Part shown: positions 7,435 to 15,742 of the stretch, one piece after another | Layout: each line of letters opens with the position of its first letter | Position numbering within the stretch: position 1 is the stretch's first letter | Origin: Flavobacteriales bacterium | GTDB lineage: Bacteria > Bacteroidota > Bacteroidia > Flavobacteriales_E > Vicingaceae | DNA length: 64,000 nucleotides | Assembly: GCA_015075325.1 (NCBI GenBank) | Contig: JABTUP010000012.1 | Span: 1-64,000 of the forward strand | Direction of reading: 5' to 3' | Notes under the pieces: model-generated | The model's database searches: none | The model's input: the letters and a program-made list of their open reading frames with translations, nothing else | What the model was told of the DNA's origin: nothing | Position numbers and translations under genes: made by a program

Positions 7435-9654
7435 ATGAAAAAAAACAACTTAAAATTCACCCCCCAACACGACCAAATGGATTGTGGCTCAGCTTGTTTG
7501 GCGATGGTGGCAAGTTGTTATGGTAAAAATTATTCGTTGCAATTTTTTAGAGATAAAACCTTTGTTACTCGCGAGGGAGTTTCCATATTAGGAATTACCG
7601 AAGCCGCTCAACAGATAGGTTTAGAAACATTAACTGGTAAATTAACTACTGCTAAATTAATTGAGCAAAGAGAAGTTACACCTTGTATTTTACACTGGAA
7701 TCAAAATCATTTTGTTGTACTTCAAAAAATCAGTAAAAACATTTTTACAGGCAATTATTCATTTAAAATTGCCGACCCCAGCCACGGCATCATTACTTTA
7801 GAAGAACACACTTTTAATAATTCTTGGCTTTCAGACAACGATAAAGGAGTTTCCATTTTCTTAAGTCCAACCGAAGCTTTTTATCAACAAACACCTCCAA
7901 AAGAGGAAAGATTAACTTTAAAATACCTGCTTAGTTATTTAATTCCTTATAAAAAGCAGCTAACCACCATGTTTTTAATGTTGTTGTTAGGAAGTGGTTT
8001 AACCTTAATATTCCCTTTTCTTACTCAAAACTTAATTGATAAAGGAGTTAATGCCAAAAATTTAAACATCATTTCCATTATTCTGTTGGCACAATTGGGT
8101 GTTTTTTTAGGAGCGATAACTATCAACGTAATCAGAAACTGGTTAATGCTTTATGTTGGAACAAAACTGAGTATTACCATTATTTCCGATTTTCTGAAAA
8201 AATTAATGCAATTACCCATTAAGTTTTTCGATACCAAATTAATGGGAGATTTTAACCAACGCATACAGGATAACGAACGAATAGAAGAATTTTTAACCTC
8301 TCAAAGTTTAATAACAGTATTTTCAATAATTACTTTTTCGGTATTTTTTGGGGTTTTGTGGTTTTATGATTTTACCATCCTGTTGGTTTATATCACATTA
8401 ACTGCACTTGCTGTTGGATGGTCGTTTTATTGGCTTAAAAAACGTAAAATTTTAGATTATTATAAATTTCAACAACGTAGTGAAAACCAAGAATCCATTT
8501 ATGAAATAATAAATGGAGTAACCGAAATGAAACTTAATCAGTTTGAAGATTTTAAACGTAATGAGTGGGAGAATATTCAACAAAAATTATTTAAAATAAA
8601 CATTAGAATATTAAAACTCGACCAATTTCAACTTTCGGGGTTTGAGTTTTTAAACCAACTAAAAAATATTTTAGTAACCTTTTTAGCTGCCACTTTTGTA
8701 ATAAAAGACAAAATGACTTTAGGCGAATTATTAGCCGTTTCTTTCATTGTAGGTGAATTAAATTCTCCAATTAACCAATTAGTCAATTTTTTCCGTTCCT
8801 TGCAAGATGCAAAATTGAGTTTAGAACGATTAAACGAGGTTCAAAACCACCCAACAGAAGAAGATGATAAAGCTTTCCAACCGTTACAATTAGAACAATT
8901 AACTATTTCAGATAATAATGGAATACTTTTTAAAAATGTAAGTTTTCAATACGAAGGACCTAAGTCGCCTTTTGTATTAAAAAACATTAATTTTTTTATT
9001 CCAGAAGGTAAAGTTACCGCAATAGTTGGAGCTAGTGGAAGTGGAAAAACTACTTTAATGAAACTACTTTTAAAATTCTACGCTCCAACGCAAGGAAATA
9101 TTTTGTACAACAACAAGGATATTGAAGAAATTTCGCCACAAAGTTTAAGAGAAAATTGTGGAGTTGTAATGCAAGACGGTTTTATATTTTCTGACACTAT
9201 AAAACGAAATATTGCAACTGGAGATAAAAATATCTCTGAAAAAAAATTAAAGGAAGCTGTAAAAACAACTAATTTATCAGAATTTATAGAAGCATTACCT
9301 CTAAAATACAACACCAAAATTGGAGCTTCTGGTAATGGTATTTCTGGAGGTCAGAAACAGCGAATTTTAATTGCTCGTGCGGTGTATAAAAACCCTCACT
9401 ATATTTTTTTAGATGAAGCCACAAGTGCATTAGATGCAGAAAATGAAAAGATAATACACGACAATCTACAAAACTTTTTCAAAGGAAAAACAGTTGTTGT
9501 TATCGCTCACAGACTATCTACTGTAAAAAATGCTGACCAAATCATCGTTTTAAAAGAGGGTAAATTAGTGGAAATAGGTAATCACCAACAATTGGTTACT
9601 AATAAAAATCACTACTTCAATTTAGTTAAAAATCAATTGGAATTAGGGAATTAA
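7435..9654 (+). CDS. Peptidase C39-containing ABC transporter (leader-processing exporter)
   Basis: A 739-residue protein. The N-terminal C39 peptidase has the catalytic Cys in QMDCGSAC (Cys17), the His in NHFVVL (His92) and the Asp in IADPSHG (Asp114). Six membrane segments follow (about residues 165-440). The nucleotide-binding domain has Walker A GASGSGKTT, signature ISGGQKQR, Walker B YIFLDEATSALD and the switch His in IAHRLST. Such PCAT proteins cut double-glycine leaders and export the mature peptide. The natural substrate is the 55-residue precursor at 4836. All catalytic residues are present. The start at 7435 puts the C39 domain at the N-terminus as is normal; the earlier ATG at 7339 begins in a repeat. 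No periplasmic adaptor (HlyD) gene is visible in the window. Confidence 0.9.
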   Translation: MKKNNLKFTPQHDQMDCGSACLAMVASCYGKNYSLQFFRDKTFVTREGVSILGITEAAQQIGLETLTGKLTTAKLIEQREVTPCILHWNQNHFVVLQKISKNIFTGNYSFKIADPSHGIITLEEHTFNNSWLSDNDKGVSIFLSPTEAFYQQTPPKEERLTLKYLLSYLIPYKKQLTTMFLMLLLGSGLTLIFPFLTQNLIDKGVNAKNLNIISIILLAQLGVFLGAITINVIRNWLMLYVGTKLSITIISDFLKKLMQLPIKFFDTKLMGDFNQRIQDNERIEEFLTSQSLITVFSIITFSVFFGVLWFYDFTILLVYITLTALAVGWSFYWLKKRKILDYYKFQQRSENQESIYEIINGVTEMKLNQFEDFKRNEWENIQQKLFKINIRILKLDQFQLSGFEFLNQLKNILVTFLAATFVIKDKMTLGELLAVSFIVGELNSPINQLVNFFRSLQDAKLSLERLNEVQNHPTEEDDKAFQPLQLEQLTISDNNGILFKNVSFQYEGPKSPFVLKNINFFIPEGKVTAIVGASGSGKTTLMKLLLKFYAPTQGNILYNNKDIEEISPQSLRENCGVVMQDGFIFSDTIKRNIATGDKNISEKKLKEAVKTTNLSEFIEALPLKYNTKIGASGNGISGGQKQRILIARAVYKNPHYIFLDEATSALDAENEKIIHDNLQNFFKGKTVVVIAHRLSTVKNADQIIVLKEGKLVEIGNHQQLVTNKNHYFNLVKNQLELGN

Positions 9655-9766
9655 CCATCAATTCCAACACCAAAAATGTGATGAATATCATTTTATAATA
9701 GAATCAGTTTTATGAATTTTACGAGTCTTGGGACTTTATTTAAGTCCAGATGTAAAATTCAGATCT

Positions 9767-12559
9767 ATGCAAATCATAAAACTAACCGTTAACGGAAAAG
9801 AACACAACGTAATCGTTGAACCACACGAAACTTTAGCTCACGTTTTACGTGAAAAAATTCAACTAACTGGAACCAAATTAGGTTGCGAACAAGCCAGTTG
9901 TGGAGCTTGTACCATTTTTGTTGATGGAAAAGCAGTACAAAGTTGTATCACCCCAGCCATGCGAGTTGCAGGAAGTGTAATTACCACCATTGAAGGTATT
10001 GCCGACCACAACAAACTCCACAAGCTACAAGAAAAATTTGTAGAAAAAGGTGCCATCCAATGCGGCTATTGTACTCCAGGTATGATTATGACTTCATTAG
10101 ATTTTTTAGAAGAAAACCCTAACCCTACTACCGACGAAATTAAAGAAGCCTTATCTGGAAACTTATGCAGATGTACAGGTTATAAAAAAATAATTGAAGC
10201 GGTGGAGTCATACGTTGTTGAATCTAATCAAACCTCTAAGGTTTTGGAAAACATGGAAGTTTCTAAGTTTAAAATGGTCGGACAACCTCGTCCTTACATC
10301 GAAGCAACCAAAAAAGTGCAAGGAACTGCCGATTATGCTGATGATATTAAAATAAAAAATGCATTGTATTGTAAATTTTTAAGAAGCACCCATGCTCATG
10401 CTAAAATCAATAGCATTGATGTTTCCAAAGCACAAAAAGTTCCTGGAGTTAGAGCTATTATTACAGGAAAAGAATTGCCTGTTACTTTTGGTGTTTTACC
10501 TATTTCGCAAGATGAAACCGCAATGGCAATTGAAAAAACCCGCTACATTGGCGAAATAGTTGCCGCTGTTGCTGCCGACACAGAGGAAATTGCACAATAT
10601 GCCTGTTCTTTAATTAAAGTGGATTACACGCCTATTCGTCCATTTTTTGATATGCAAGAATGTTGCGAAGACATTGGAACTGACGAAAAAATTCACGCTT
10701 ACGGAAAATTCAACAACAACATTCATAAAAAAGCCGAATTGCGTTTTGGCAATCAACAAGAAGGCTTGGCTGCTGCCGATAATCGACTAAAAGTTGATTT
10801 CGATTTTCAAGGAATTAATCATGGTTTTACCGAACCTCATGCTGCAACAGCTTGGTGGGATGAAAATGGGTTAACCATCATTACAGCTACCCAAGTGCCT
10901 CACTATTTACACCGATTTTTAGCCAAAGTAATGGAAGTGCCTATGAATCGTGTTCGAGTAATAAAACCTTATGTAGGCGGTGGGTTTGGCGGAAAATCCG
11001 ACCCATTTCCTCATGAAATGATTATCTCACATTTATCACGTATTTTAGGTCAACCCGTAAAAGTTCGTTTTACTCGTGAAGAAGTATTTTTATCCAACCA
11101 TGGAAGACATCCTACTAAATTAACCATTGATATGGGAGTTAGCAACGATGGCATTATTCAGGCTCTCGATGCCGATGTAATTATTGATGGTGGTGCATAC
11201 GGAAGTTTTGGTGTTGTAACAACTTACTACAACGGAGTACTTTTACAAGCTCCTTATAAGTTAGATAATTTCGGCTTTAGAACCCGTAGGGTTTATACCA
11301 ATAAACCTCAATGTGGTGCAATGCGTGGGCATGGTGCAGTAAATTCGCGTTATGCGGTAGAAACCATGATTGACCGATTTGCCGAAAAACTGAACATGGA
11401 TCCGTGTGAACTTCGTTTTAAAAATTTCTTAGACGAAAATACCATCACTGTTGGTCAGTACCGAGTTACCTCCAACGGAAGTAGAGAATCGCTCAAAAAA
11501 GTTATGGAACTTTCGGACTGGGCAAACAAATATAAAAAATTACCAAAAGGACACGGAATTGGTGTGGCTTGCGGATTTTTTATCAGCGGAAGTGCATTAC
11601 CAATTCATTGGAACGAGTATCCACAATCGGTGGTGCATTTAAAAGTTGATTTAGACGGAAGAGTTTTAGTAACTTCTGGTGCAAGTGATATTGGTCAAGG
11701 TAGTGATACCATGTTAGCCATTATTGTAGCAGAAGTGTTGGGTTTAAGTTTAGACAATATTTTTGTTGTAGCTGCCGACACCACCTTAACTCCAATCGAT
11801 TTAGGTAGTTATTCGAGTCGGGTAACTTTTATGGCAGGAAATGCAGCAAAAACAGCTGCCGAAAACTTAAAAGAACAAATATTAGACGCTATTTCAAAAC
11901 TTCACAATGTTGAAAAATCTGAACTACATTTTGAAAACGAAAAAGTATTTACCAACGACAGAAAAGTAGATTTAACATGGACAGAAGCCATTGAAAACGC
12001 TACACGAAAAGTGGGAGCATTAAATAGCACAGGAGCTTACAACTCTCCAAAATTAGGTGGTGATTTTAAAGGAGCTGGTGCTGGTTTAAGCCCTTCGTAT
12101 AGTTTTGGAGCTGTAATTACAGAAGTTAAAGTCGATTTAGAAACTGGTCATGTAAAAGTGCTCGACATTTGGGGAGCTCATGATGCTGGAAAAGCATTAA
12201 ATCCATTAGCTGTTGAAGGTCAGTTAGAAGGCTCTTGGCACATGGGAATGGGACAAGCTTTAAGCGAACAAATGAAATATTACAACGGATTGTTGGTAAA
12301 TAGCAATTTGGTAGATTACAAAATTCCAACGAGCAAAGACACTCCTCCAATCCATACCAATATTATTGAAACCATTGACCCAGAAGGACCATTTGGAGCA
12401 AAAGAATGTGGCGAAGGAGCCATTCATCCAGTAATTCCAGCAATAGCCAATGCCATTTATGATGCCGTTGGAGTTCGAATTACTTCATTGCCAATAAATT
12501 CAGAAGAAGTATTGAAAGCGATGAACTCAATTAAACAATTTGAAAATTTGAAAATGTAA
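9767..12559 (+). CDS. Molybdenum hydroxylase (xanthine-dehydrogenase family), fused [2Fe-2S] and Mo-cofactor subunits
   Basis: A 930-residue fusion. Residues ~1-155 are the small iron-sulfur subunit: a plant-type [2Fe-2S] domain (C40, C45, C48, C60 around GCEQASCGAC) and a second helical cluster domain (QCGYCTPGM, LCRCTGYKK). The rest is the Mo-binding large subunit, with GGGFGGK, AMRGHGAVNSRYAVE, the GASDIGQGSD segment and the late GAKECGEGAIHP containing the probable catalytic Glu. Members hydroxylate or dehydroxylate purines, aldehydes or aromatic acyl-CoA. The substrate is not identifiable by eye. The FAD subunit follows at 12654, and XdhC for cofactor loading is upstream at 324. The ATG at 9767 is chosen because it begins exactly at the ferredoxin-like fold; a GTG/ATG 39 bp earlier adds nothing recognisable. 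Confidence 0.85.
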   Translation: MQIIKLTVNGKEHNVIVEPHETLAHVLREKIQLTGTKLGCEQASCGACTIFVDGKAVQSCITPAMRVAGSVITTIEGIADHNKLHKLQEKFVEKGAIQCGYCTPGMIMTSLDFLEENPNPTTDEIKEALSGNLCRCTGYKKIIEAVESYVVESNQTSKVLENMEVSKFKMVGQPRPYIEATKKVQGTADYADDIKIKNALYCKFLRSTHAHAKINSIDVSKAQKVPGVRAIITGKELPVTFGVLPISQDETAMAIEKTRYIGEIVAAVAADTEEIAQYACSLIKVDYTPIRPFFDMQECCEDIGTDEKIHAYGKFNNNIHKKAELRFGNQQEGLAAADNRLKVDFDFQGINHGFTEPHAATAWWDENGLTIITATQVPHYLHRFLAKVMEVPMNRVRVIKPYVGGGFGGKSDPFPHEMIISHLSRILGQPVKVRFTREEVFLSNHGRHPTKLTIDMGVSNDGIIQALDADVIIDGGAYGSFGVVTTYYNGVLLQAPYKLDNFGFRTRRVYTNKPQCGAMRGHGAVNSRYAVETMIDRFAEKLNMDPCELRFKNFLDENTITVGQYRVTSNGSRESLKKVMELSDWANKYKKLPKGHGIGVACGFFISGSALPIHWNEYPQSVVHLKVDLDGRVLVTSGASDIGQGSDTMLAIIVAEVLGLSLDNIFVVAADTTLTPIDLGSYSSRVTFMAGNAAKTAAENLKEQILDAISKLHNVEKSELHFENEKVFTNDRKVDLTWTEAIENATRKVGALNSTGAYNSPKLGGDFKGAGAGLSPSYSFGAVITEVKVDLETGHVKVLDIWGAHDAGKALNPLAVEGQLEGSWHMGMGQALSEQMKYYNGLLVNSNLVDYKIPTSKDTPPIHTNIIETIDPEGPFGAKECGEGAIHPVIPAIANAIYDAVGVRITSLPINSEEVLKAMNSIKQFENLKM

Positions 12560-12640
12560 CCTTCTCCCCTTGAGGGGAGATTAAAGAGGGGTGATTATAG
12601 TATAATCATCACCCTCCCAACCTCCCTCAAGGGAGGAGTA
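12560..12640. repeat. REP-like palindromic element, copy 3, between hydroxylase subunit genes
   Basis: It begins at the base after the TAA stop of the Mo subunit and ends 13 bp before the FAD subunit start. It contains CTCCCCTTGAGGGGAG, a central TGATTATAGTATAATCA palindrome, and CCTCCCTCAAGGGAGG. It belongs to the same family as 128-323 and 1077-1243, with a shorter centre. Confidence 0.72.
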
Positions 12641-12653
12641 AAAACAAATAATT

Positions 12654-13583
12654 ATGATAGCAGAAAAAAAATACATCCTCGCAACAACCGTTCAAGAAGC
12701 CATTGAACAAGCAATTGCCAACAAAGGAAACTTTAAATTTTTGGCTGGAGGAACCGATGTAATGGTAAATAAATTTCAGGGAAACGAAACTTCTGGATGT
12801 TTAATTGACATTACCAAAATTGAAGCGTTAAAAGGAATTACCAAACAAGGCAATTTCTTACGAATTGGAGCATTAGAAATTTTAGAAGAACTGAAATTTA
12901 ATGCCGATTTAAAAGCTGAATTCCCCATGTTAATTGAAGCTGCTTTAGCTGTTGGTTCTCCATTAATTCGGAAAACTGCAACCATTGGCGGAAATGTGTT
13001 ATGCGAAAACCGTTGTTTGTATTACAACCAAAGCGAATGGTGGAGAGAATCGGTTGGCTATTGCTTAAAATGCAGCGGCGACATTTGTATTGCCACACAA
13101 GGTAAAAATGCTTGTTTTTCGGAATTGGTTTCTGATACTGCCCCTGCCCTAATTGCTATGGATGCTGAAATTGAATTTATTGATGAAAATGGTACTTCCC
13201 GAAAAAAATTAGAAGAAATTTATTCGGGCGATGGCGTAAAACCTCGAAACTTATCTGAAACAACAATTGTTACCGCTTTGTATTTACCGCTCAACAGAAG
13301 TTTTAAAACTGCTTTTTTTAAACTTCGCGAACGCGAAAGTTTAGAATTTACTTCACTAACCACAGCCGTTGCTATTGATAAAAACAACAAACTAAAAATT
13401 GCTTTGGCTGGAGTTGACCCAAAACCAGTTGTGGTTGAGGGAAATGTGAACGATGATAAAGAGGAACTCATTAAAAAAGCAGTAAAATCAGCTCGTGCTG
13501 TAGATAACGACATGTATTCTCGAAAATACCGTAGAGAAATGATTAGCGTTTATTTAAAAAGAAGTTTTGAAAGATTATCTTAA
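12654..13583 (+). CDS. FAD-binding subunit of molybdenum hydroxylase, with an extra Fe-S loop like 4-hydroxybenzoyl-CoA reductase beta
   Basis: A 309-residue protein of the CO-dehydrogenase/XDH FAD-subunit family. The FAD-binding motifs are FLAGGTDVMV (~29-38) and ATIGGNV (~109-115); SDTAPALIAMDAE is the third conserved element. Between them is a Cys-rich insertion, residues 117-154: C117, C121, C137, C140, C145, C154. The spacing C121-x15-C137-x7-C145-x8-C154 equals the [4Fe-4S] ligand pattern I remember for the beta subunit of 4-hydroxybenzoyl-CoA reductase. Ordinary xanthine dehydrogenases lack this loop. The enzyme is therefore likely to be an HcrB-type variant, though the reaction direction and substrate are unknown. 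It is separated from the Mo subunit gene only by a REP element and is probably co-transcribed. Confidence 0.85.
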   Translation: MIAEKKYILATTVQEAIEQAIANKGNFKFLAGGTDVMVNKFQGNETSGCLIDITKIEALKGITKQGNFLRIGALEILEELKFNADLKAEFPMLIEAALAVGSPLIRKTATIGGNVLCENRCLYYNQSEWWRESVGYCLKCSGDICIATQGKNACFSELVSDTAPALIAMDAEIEFIDENGTSRKKLEEIYSGDGVKPRNLSETTIVTALYLPLNRSFKTAFFKLRERESLEFTSLTTAVAIDKNNKLKIALAGVDPKPVVVEGNVNDDKEELIKKAVKSARAVDNDMYSRKYRREMISVYLKRSFERLS

Positions 13584-13589
13584 AAAAAT

Positions 13590-13616
13590 AATAAAAGACT
13601 TTTTTGTCTTTTATTA
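13590..13616 (+). terminator. Intrinsic terminator of the hydroxylase operon
   Basis: The inverted repeat AATAAAAGAC / GTCTTTTATT surrounds a T-rich loop, 7 bp after the FAD subunit stop. The following promoter for the hemerythrin gene reuses the TTG in its loop. Confidence 0.65.
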
Positions 13617-13633
13617 TAATATTCCTAAATTTG
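13604..13633 (+). promoter_or_regulatory. Bacteroidota-type promoter for the hemerythrin gene
   Basis: TTG (13604-13606), a 19-bp spacer, then TAAATTTG (13626-13633), matching the TTG-N(17-23)-TAnnTTTG consensus of Bacteroidota. The hemerythrin start is 23 bp further on. Confidence 0.7.
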
Positions 13634-13656
13634 TGTTAAATTAAAACACAAGCATT

Positions 13657-14181
13657 ATGGAACATAACCCTTTAAAAGTAATGTATGATGAACATGAAAT
13701 CATCAAACAAGCTGAAGAAATAATTAAAAACTTAGATAGTGTTTGGGAAACCGACACCCAAAAATACGCTGAAACAGTAACCAAGCTAGTCGATTTTTTT
13801 AAAGAATATGCCGATGGTTATCATCACCGCAAAGAAGAAGATGTATTATTTCCAGCAATAAAAGATCATCCCGATTTTGTTCTTCAAGAAATTATTGATG
13901 AGTTTGAAGAACACCATGTTGGTTTTCGCGAATATGCAGCCGAAATTAGAGAAGCCTTAAGCGAAAAAGATTATACTCATTCATACAAAATATTGAAACG
14001 ATACATTGATGAATTGCTCGACCACATAGCCGCCGAAAATGAAGAACTTTTTATTTTAGCTGAAAATTTAATGGACGAACATCAATTAGAAACCATCTAT
14101 TTCAAATTTGTGGATGTTGACATGGAATTAGGTGAAAGCAGAAAAAAAGATTTTGAAAAACTAATTAATTCAATGCTATGA
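13657..14181 (+). CDS. Hemerythrin (HHE cation-binding) domain protein
   Basis: A 174-residue all-helical protein. The metal ligands expected of a diiron hemerythrin-like domain are visible: MYDEHEIIKQ, YHHRKEEDVLFPAI, EFEEHHVGF and LLDHIAAENEELF. Such domains bind O2, NO or iron and appear in nitrosative and oxidative-stress responses. The next gene (138 bp away) also begins with an HHE-like region, which suggests a shared redox or NO-related role. It has its own promoter. No specific function is claimed. Confidence 0.85.
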   Translation: MEHNPLKVMYDEHEIIKQAEEIIKNLDSVWETDTQKYAETVTKLVDFFKEYADGYHHRKEEDVLFPAIKDHPDFVLQEIIDEFEEHHVGFREYAAEIREALSEKDYTHSYKILKRYIDELLDHIAAENEELFILAENLMDEHQLETIYFKFVDVDMELGESRKKDFEKLINSML

Positions 14182-14319
14182 AATAGCCACGTGCTAAAGC
14201 ACACACCAACAAAGTTAGCAGCGAAACAATAAGAAAACAATAGAAAAACTGAGCTAAAGACTGATGAAGATACATTGGCGTATTCCATATGACCGATTTA
14301 ATAAAATAAATATCTACTT

Positions 14320-15306
14320 ATGAAAAATCAATTCACCTTTTTACCAGTAGTCAAAGAACTACCAGATGGGCATCCAGTAAAAGTATATTTTGAAGAAGCC
14401 AAGCTAATTCAGCAATTAATCGACGAAATTAGAACAATTGACCCTGCTGAAGATTTTCAAAAATATTACAATGCTTTTAACGAATTAGCAACCATCGAAA
14501 AACGATTTCAACGAAAAGAAAACCAACTTTTTCCTTACCTAGAAAAACACGGCTGGGATGGTCCAAGTCAAGGAATGTGGTCGTTTCATGATAACTTGCG
14601 AGAAATAATTCGTTTAATAAACAAACAAAACGAAGAAAAAGACATCGAAAAAATAAAAATGAATCTCCCGTTTTTATTAGACGGAATAGAGCGTTTAATG
14701 GGAGTTGAAGACATGCGATTGTTCCCCAACGCAATGCAGCTTCTTACCAAAGAAGATTGGGAAGAATTTTACCAAGGCGATGAGGAAATTGGTTGGATGC
14801 TAAAAGAAAAACCTGCACCGTACCCTGCTGTTGAAGAAGAAGTTTACATTCACCCAAGTGAAGATAAAACCGAAAGAAAACTAACTTTTTCGCTAGAAAA
14901 CACCTTTCATTACGACGAGGGTTACATGACTCCTGAACAAGTTAATTTATTGCTTAAATTTTTACCCGTTGATATCACTTACGTTGACGAAAACGATAAA
15001 GTAATTTTTTATAACCGTGGCGAAGACCGTGTTTTTCCCCGAAGCAAAGGAATAATTGGAAGAGAAGTAAAATTTTGCCATCCGCCCAAAAGCGTTCACA
15101 TGGTATTGCGTATTGTTGACGAATTTAGAGCTGGAACAAAAGATGTAGCCGAATTTTGGATAAATTTTAAAGGCAGAATGATTCACATTCGCTACTTTGC
15201 CATTAGAGATAAAGATAAAAAATATCGAGGTGTAATAGAAATGTCGCAAGATATTACAGACATTCAAAAATTAGAAGGTCAACAACGTTTGTTAGATTGG
15301 GATTGA
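14320..15306 (+). CDS. DUF438-like protein: hemerythrin-like helices plus PAS sensor domain
   Basis: A 328-residue protein. Residues ~1-150 are helical with HHE-type motifs (RFQRKENQLFPYLEKHG, SFHDNLREI, GVEDMRLFPNAM). Residues ~205-325 form a PAS domain of the type found in DUF438 proteins: LPVDITYVDENDKVIFYN, RVFPRSKGIIGREVKFCHPPKS, then DITDIQKLE at the end. The domain pair suggests a soluble redox or gas sensor, but no output domain is present. It follows the hemerythrin gene and precedes the zinc-ribbon YjdM gene by 42 bp. Confidence 0.8.
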   Translation: MKNQFTFLPVVKELPDGHPVKVYFEEAKLIQQLIDEIRTIDPAEDFQKYYNAFNELATIEKRFQRKENQLFPYLEKHGWDGPSQGMWSFHDNLREIIRLINKQNEEKDIEKIKMNLPFLLDGIERLMGVEDMRLFPNAMQLLTKEDWEEFYQGDEEIGWMLKEKPAPYPAVEEEVYIHPSEDKTERKLTFSLENTFHYDEGYMTPEQVNLLLKFLPVDITYVDENDKVIFYNRGEDRVFPRSKGIIGREVKFCHPPKSVHMVLRIVDEFRAGTKDVAEFWINFKGRMIHIRYFAIRDKDKKYRGVIEMSQDITDIQKLEGQQRLLDWD

Positions 15307-15348
15307 TGTAAAGCAATGTTTTTCGTAGATTTACAGAAAAAATAAAAA

Positions 15349-15690
15349 ATGCAAGAAGAAATTACACCTTGTCCGAAATGCAAATCGCCATACGGATACC
15401 CAACCGACAACAATTTATACGCTTGTCCTGAATGTGGTTTTGAATGGAGCCCTGAAGAATTAGCCGCAGAATTTGCTTTAGTGGTAAAAGATGCTAACGG
15501 CAACATATTACAAAATGGCGACGATGTTGCTATTATTAAAGATTTAGCCGTAAAAGGATTTCAAAAATCGATAAAAGTAGGGACAAAGATTAAAAACATT
15601 AAATTGGTTGAAGGCGACCACAATATCGATTGTAAAATTGATGGATTTGGAGCTATGGCACTAAAATCAGAGTTTGTAAAAAAGGTTTAA
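15349..15690 (+). CDS. yjdM: YjdM/PhnA family zinc-ribbon protein
   Basis: A 113-residue protein, the normal length for the family. An N-terminal zinc ribbon with CPKC and CPECGFEW is followed by the conserved [20 protein letters not shown] and the [20 protein letters not shown] segment near the end. Once named PhnA for its place in a phosphonate locus, the protein has no proven phosphonate role, and no phosphonate genes are seen here. It may be co-transcribed with the PAS gene (42-bp gap). Confidence 0.88.
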   Translation: MQEEITPCPKCKSPYGYPTDNNLYACPECGFEWSPEELAAEFALVVKDANGNILQNGDDVAIIKDLAVKGFQKSIKVGTKIKNIKLVEGDHNIDCKIDGFGAMALKSEFVKKV

Positions 15691-15742
15691 GATGTTAGGC
15701 AATAGTAAATTTATTTGCCAATAACTTTATATTTGAGGTACT

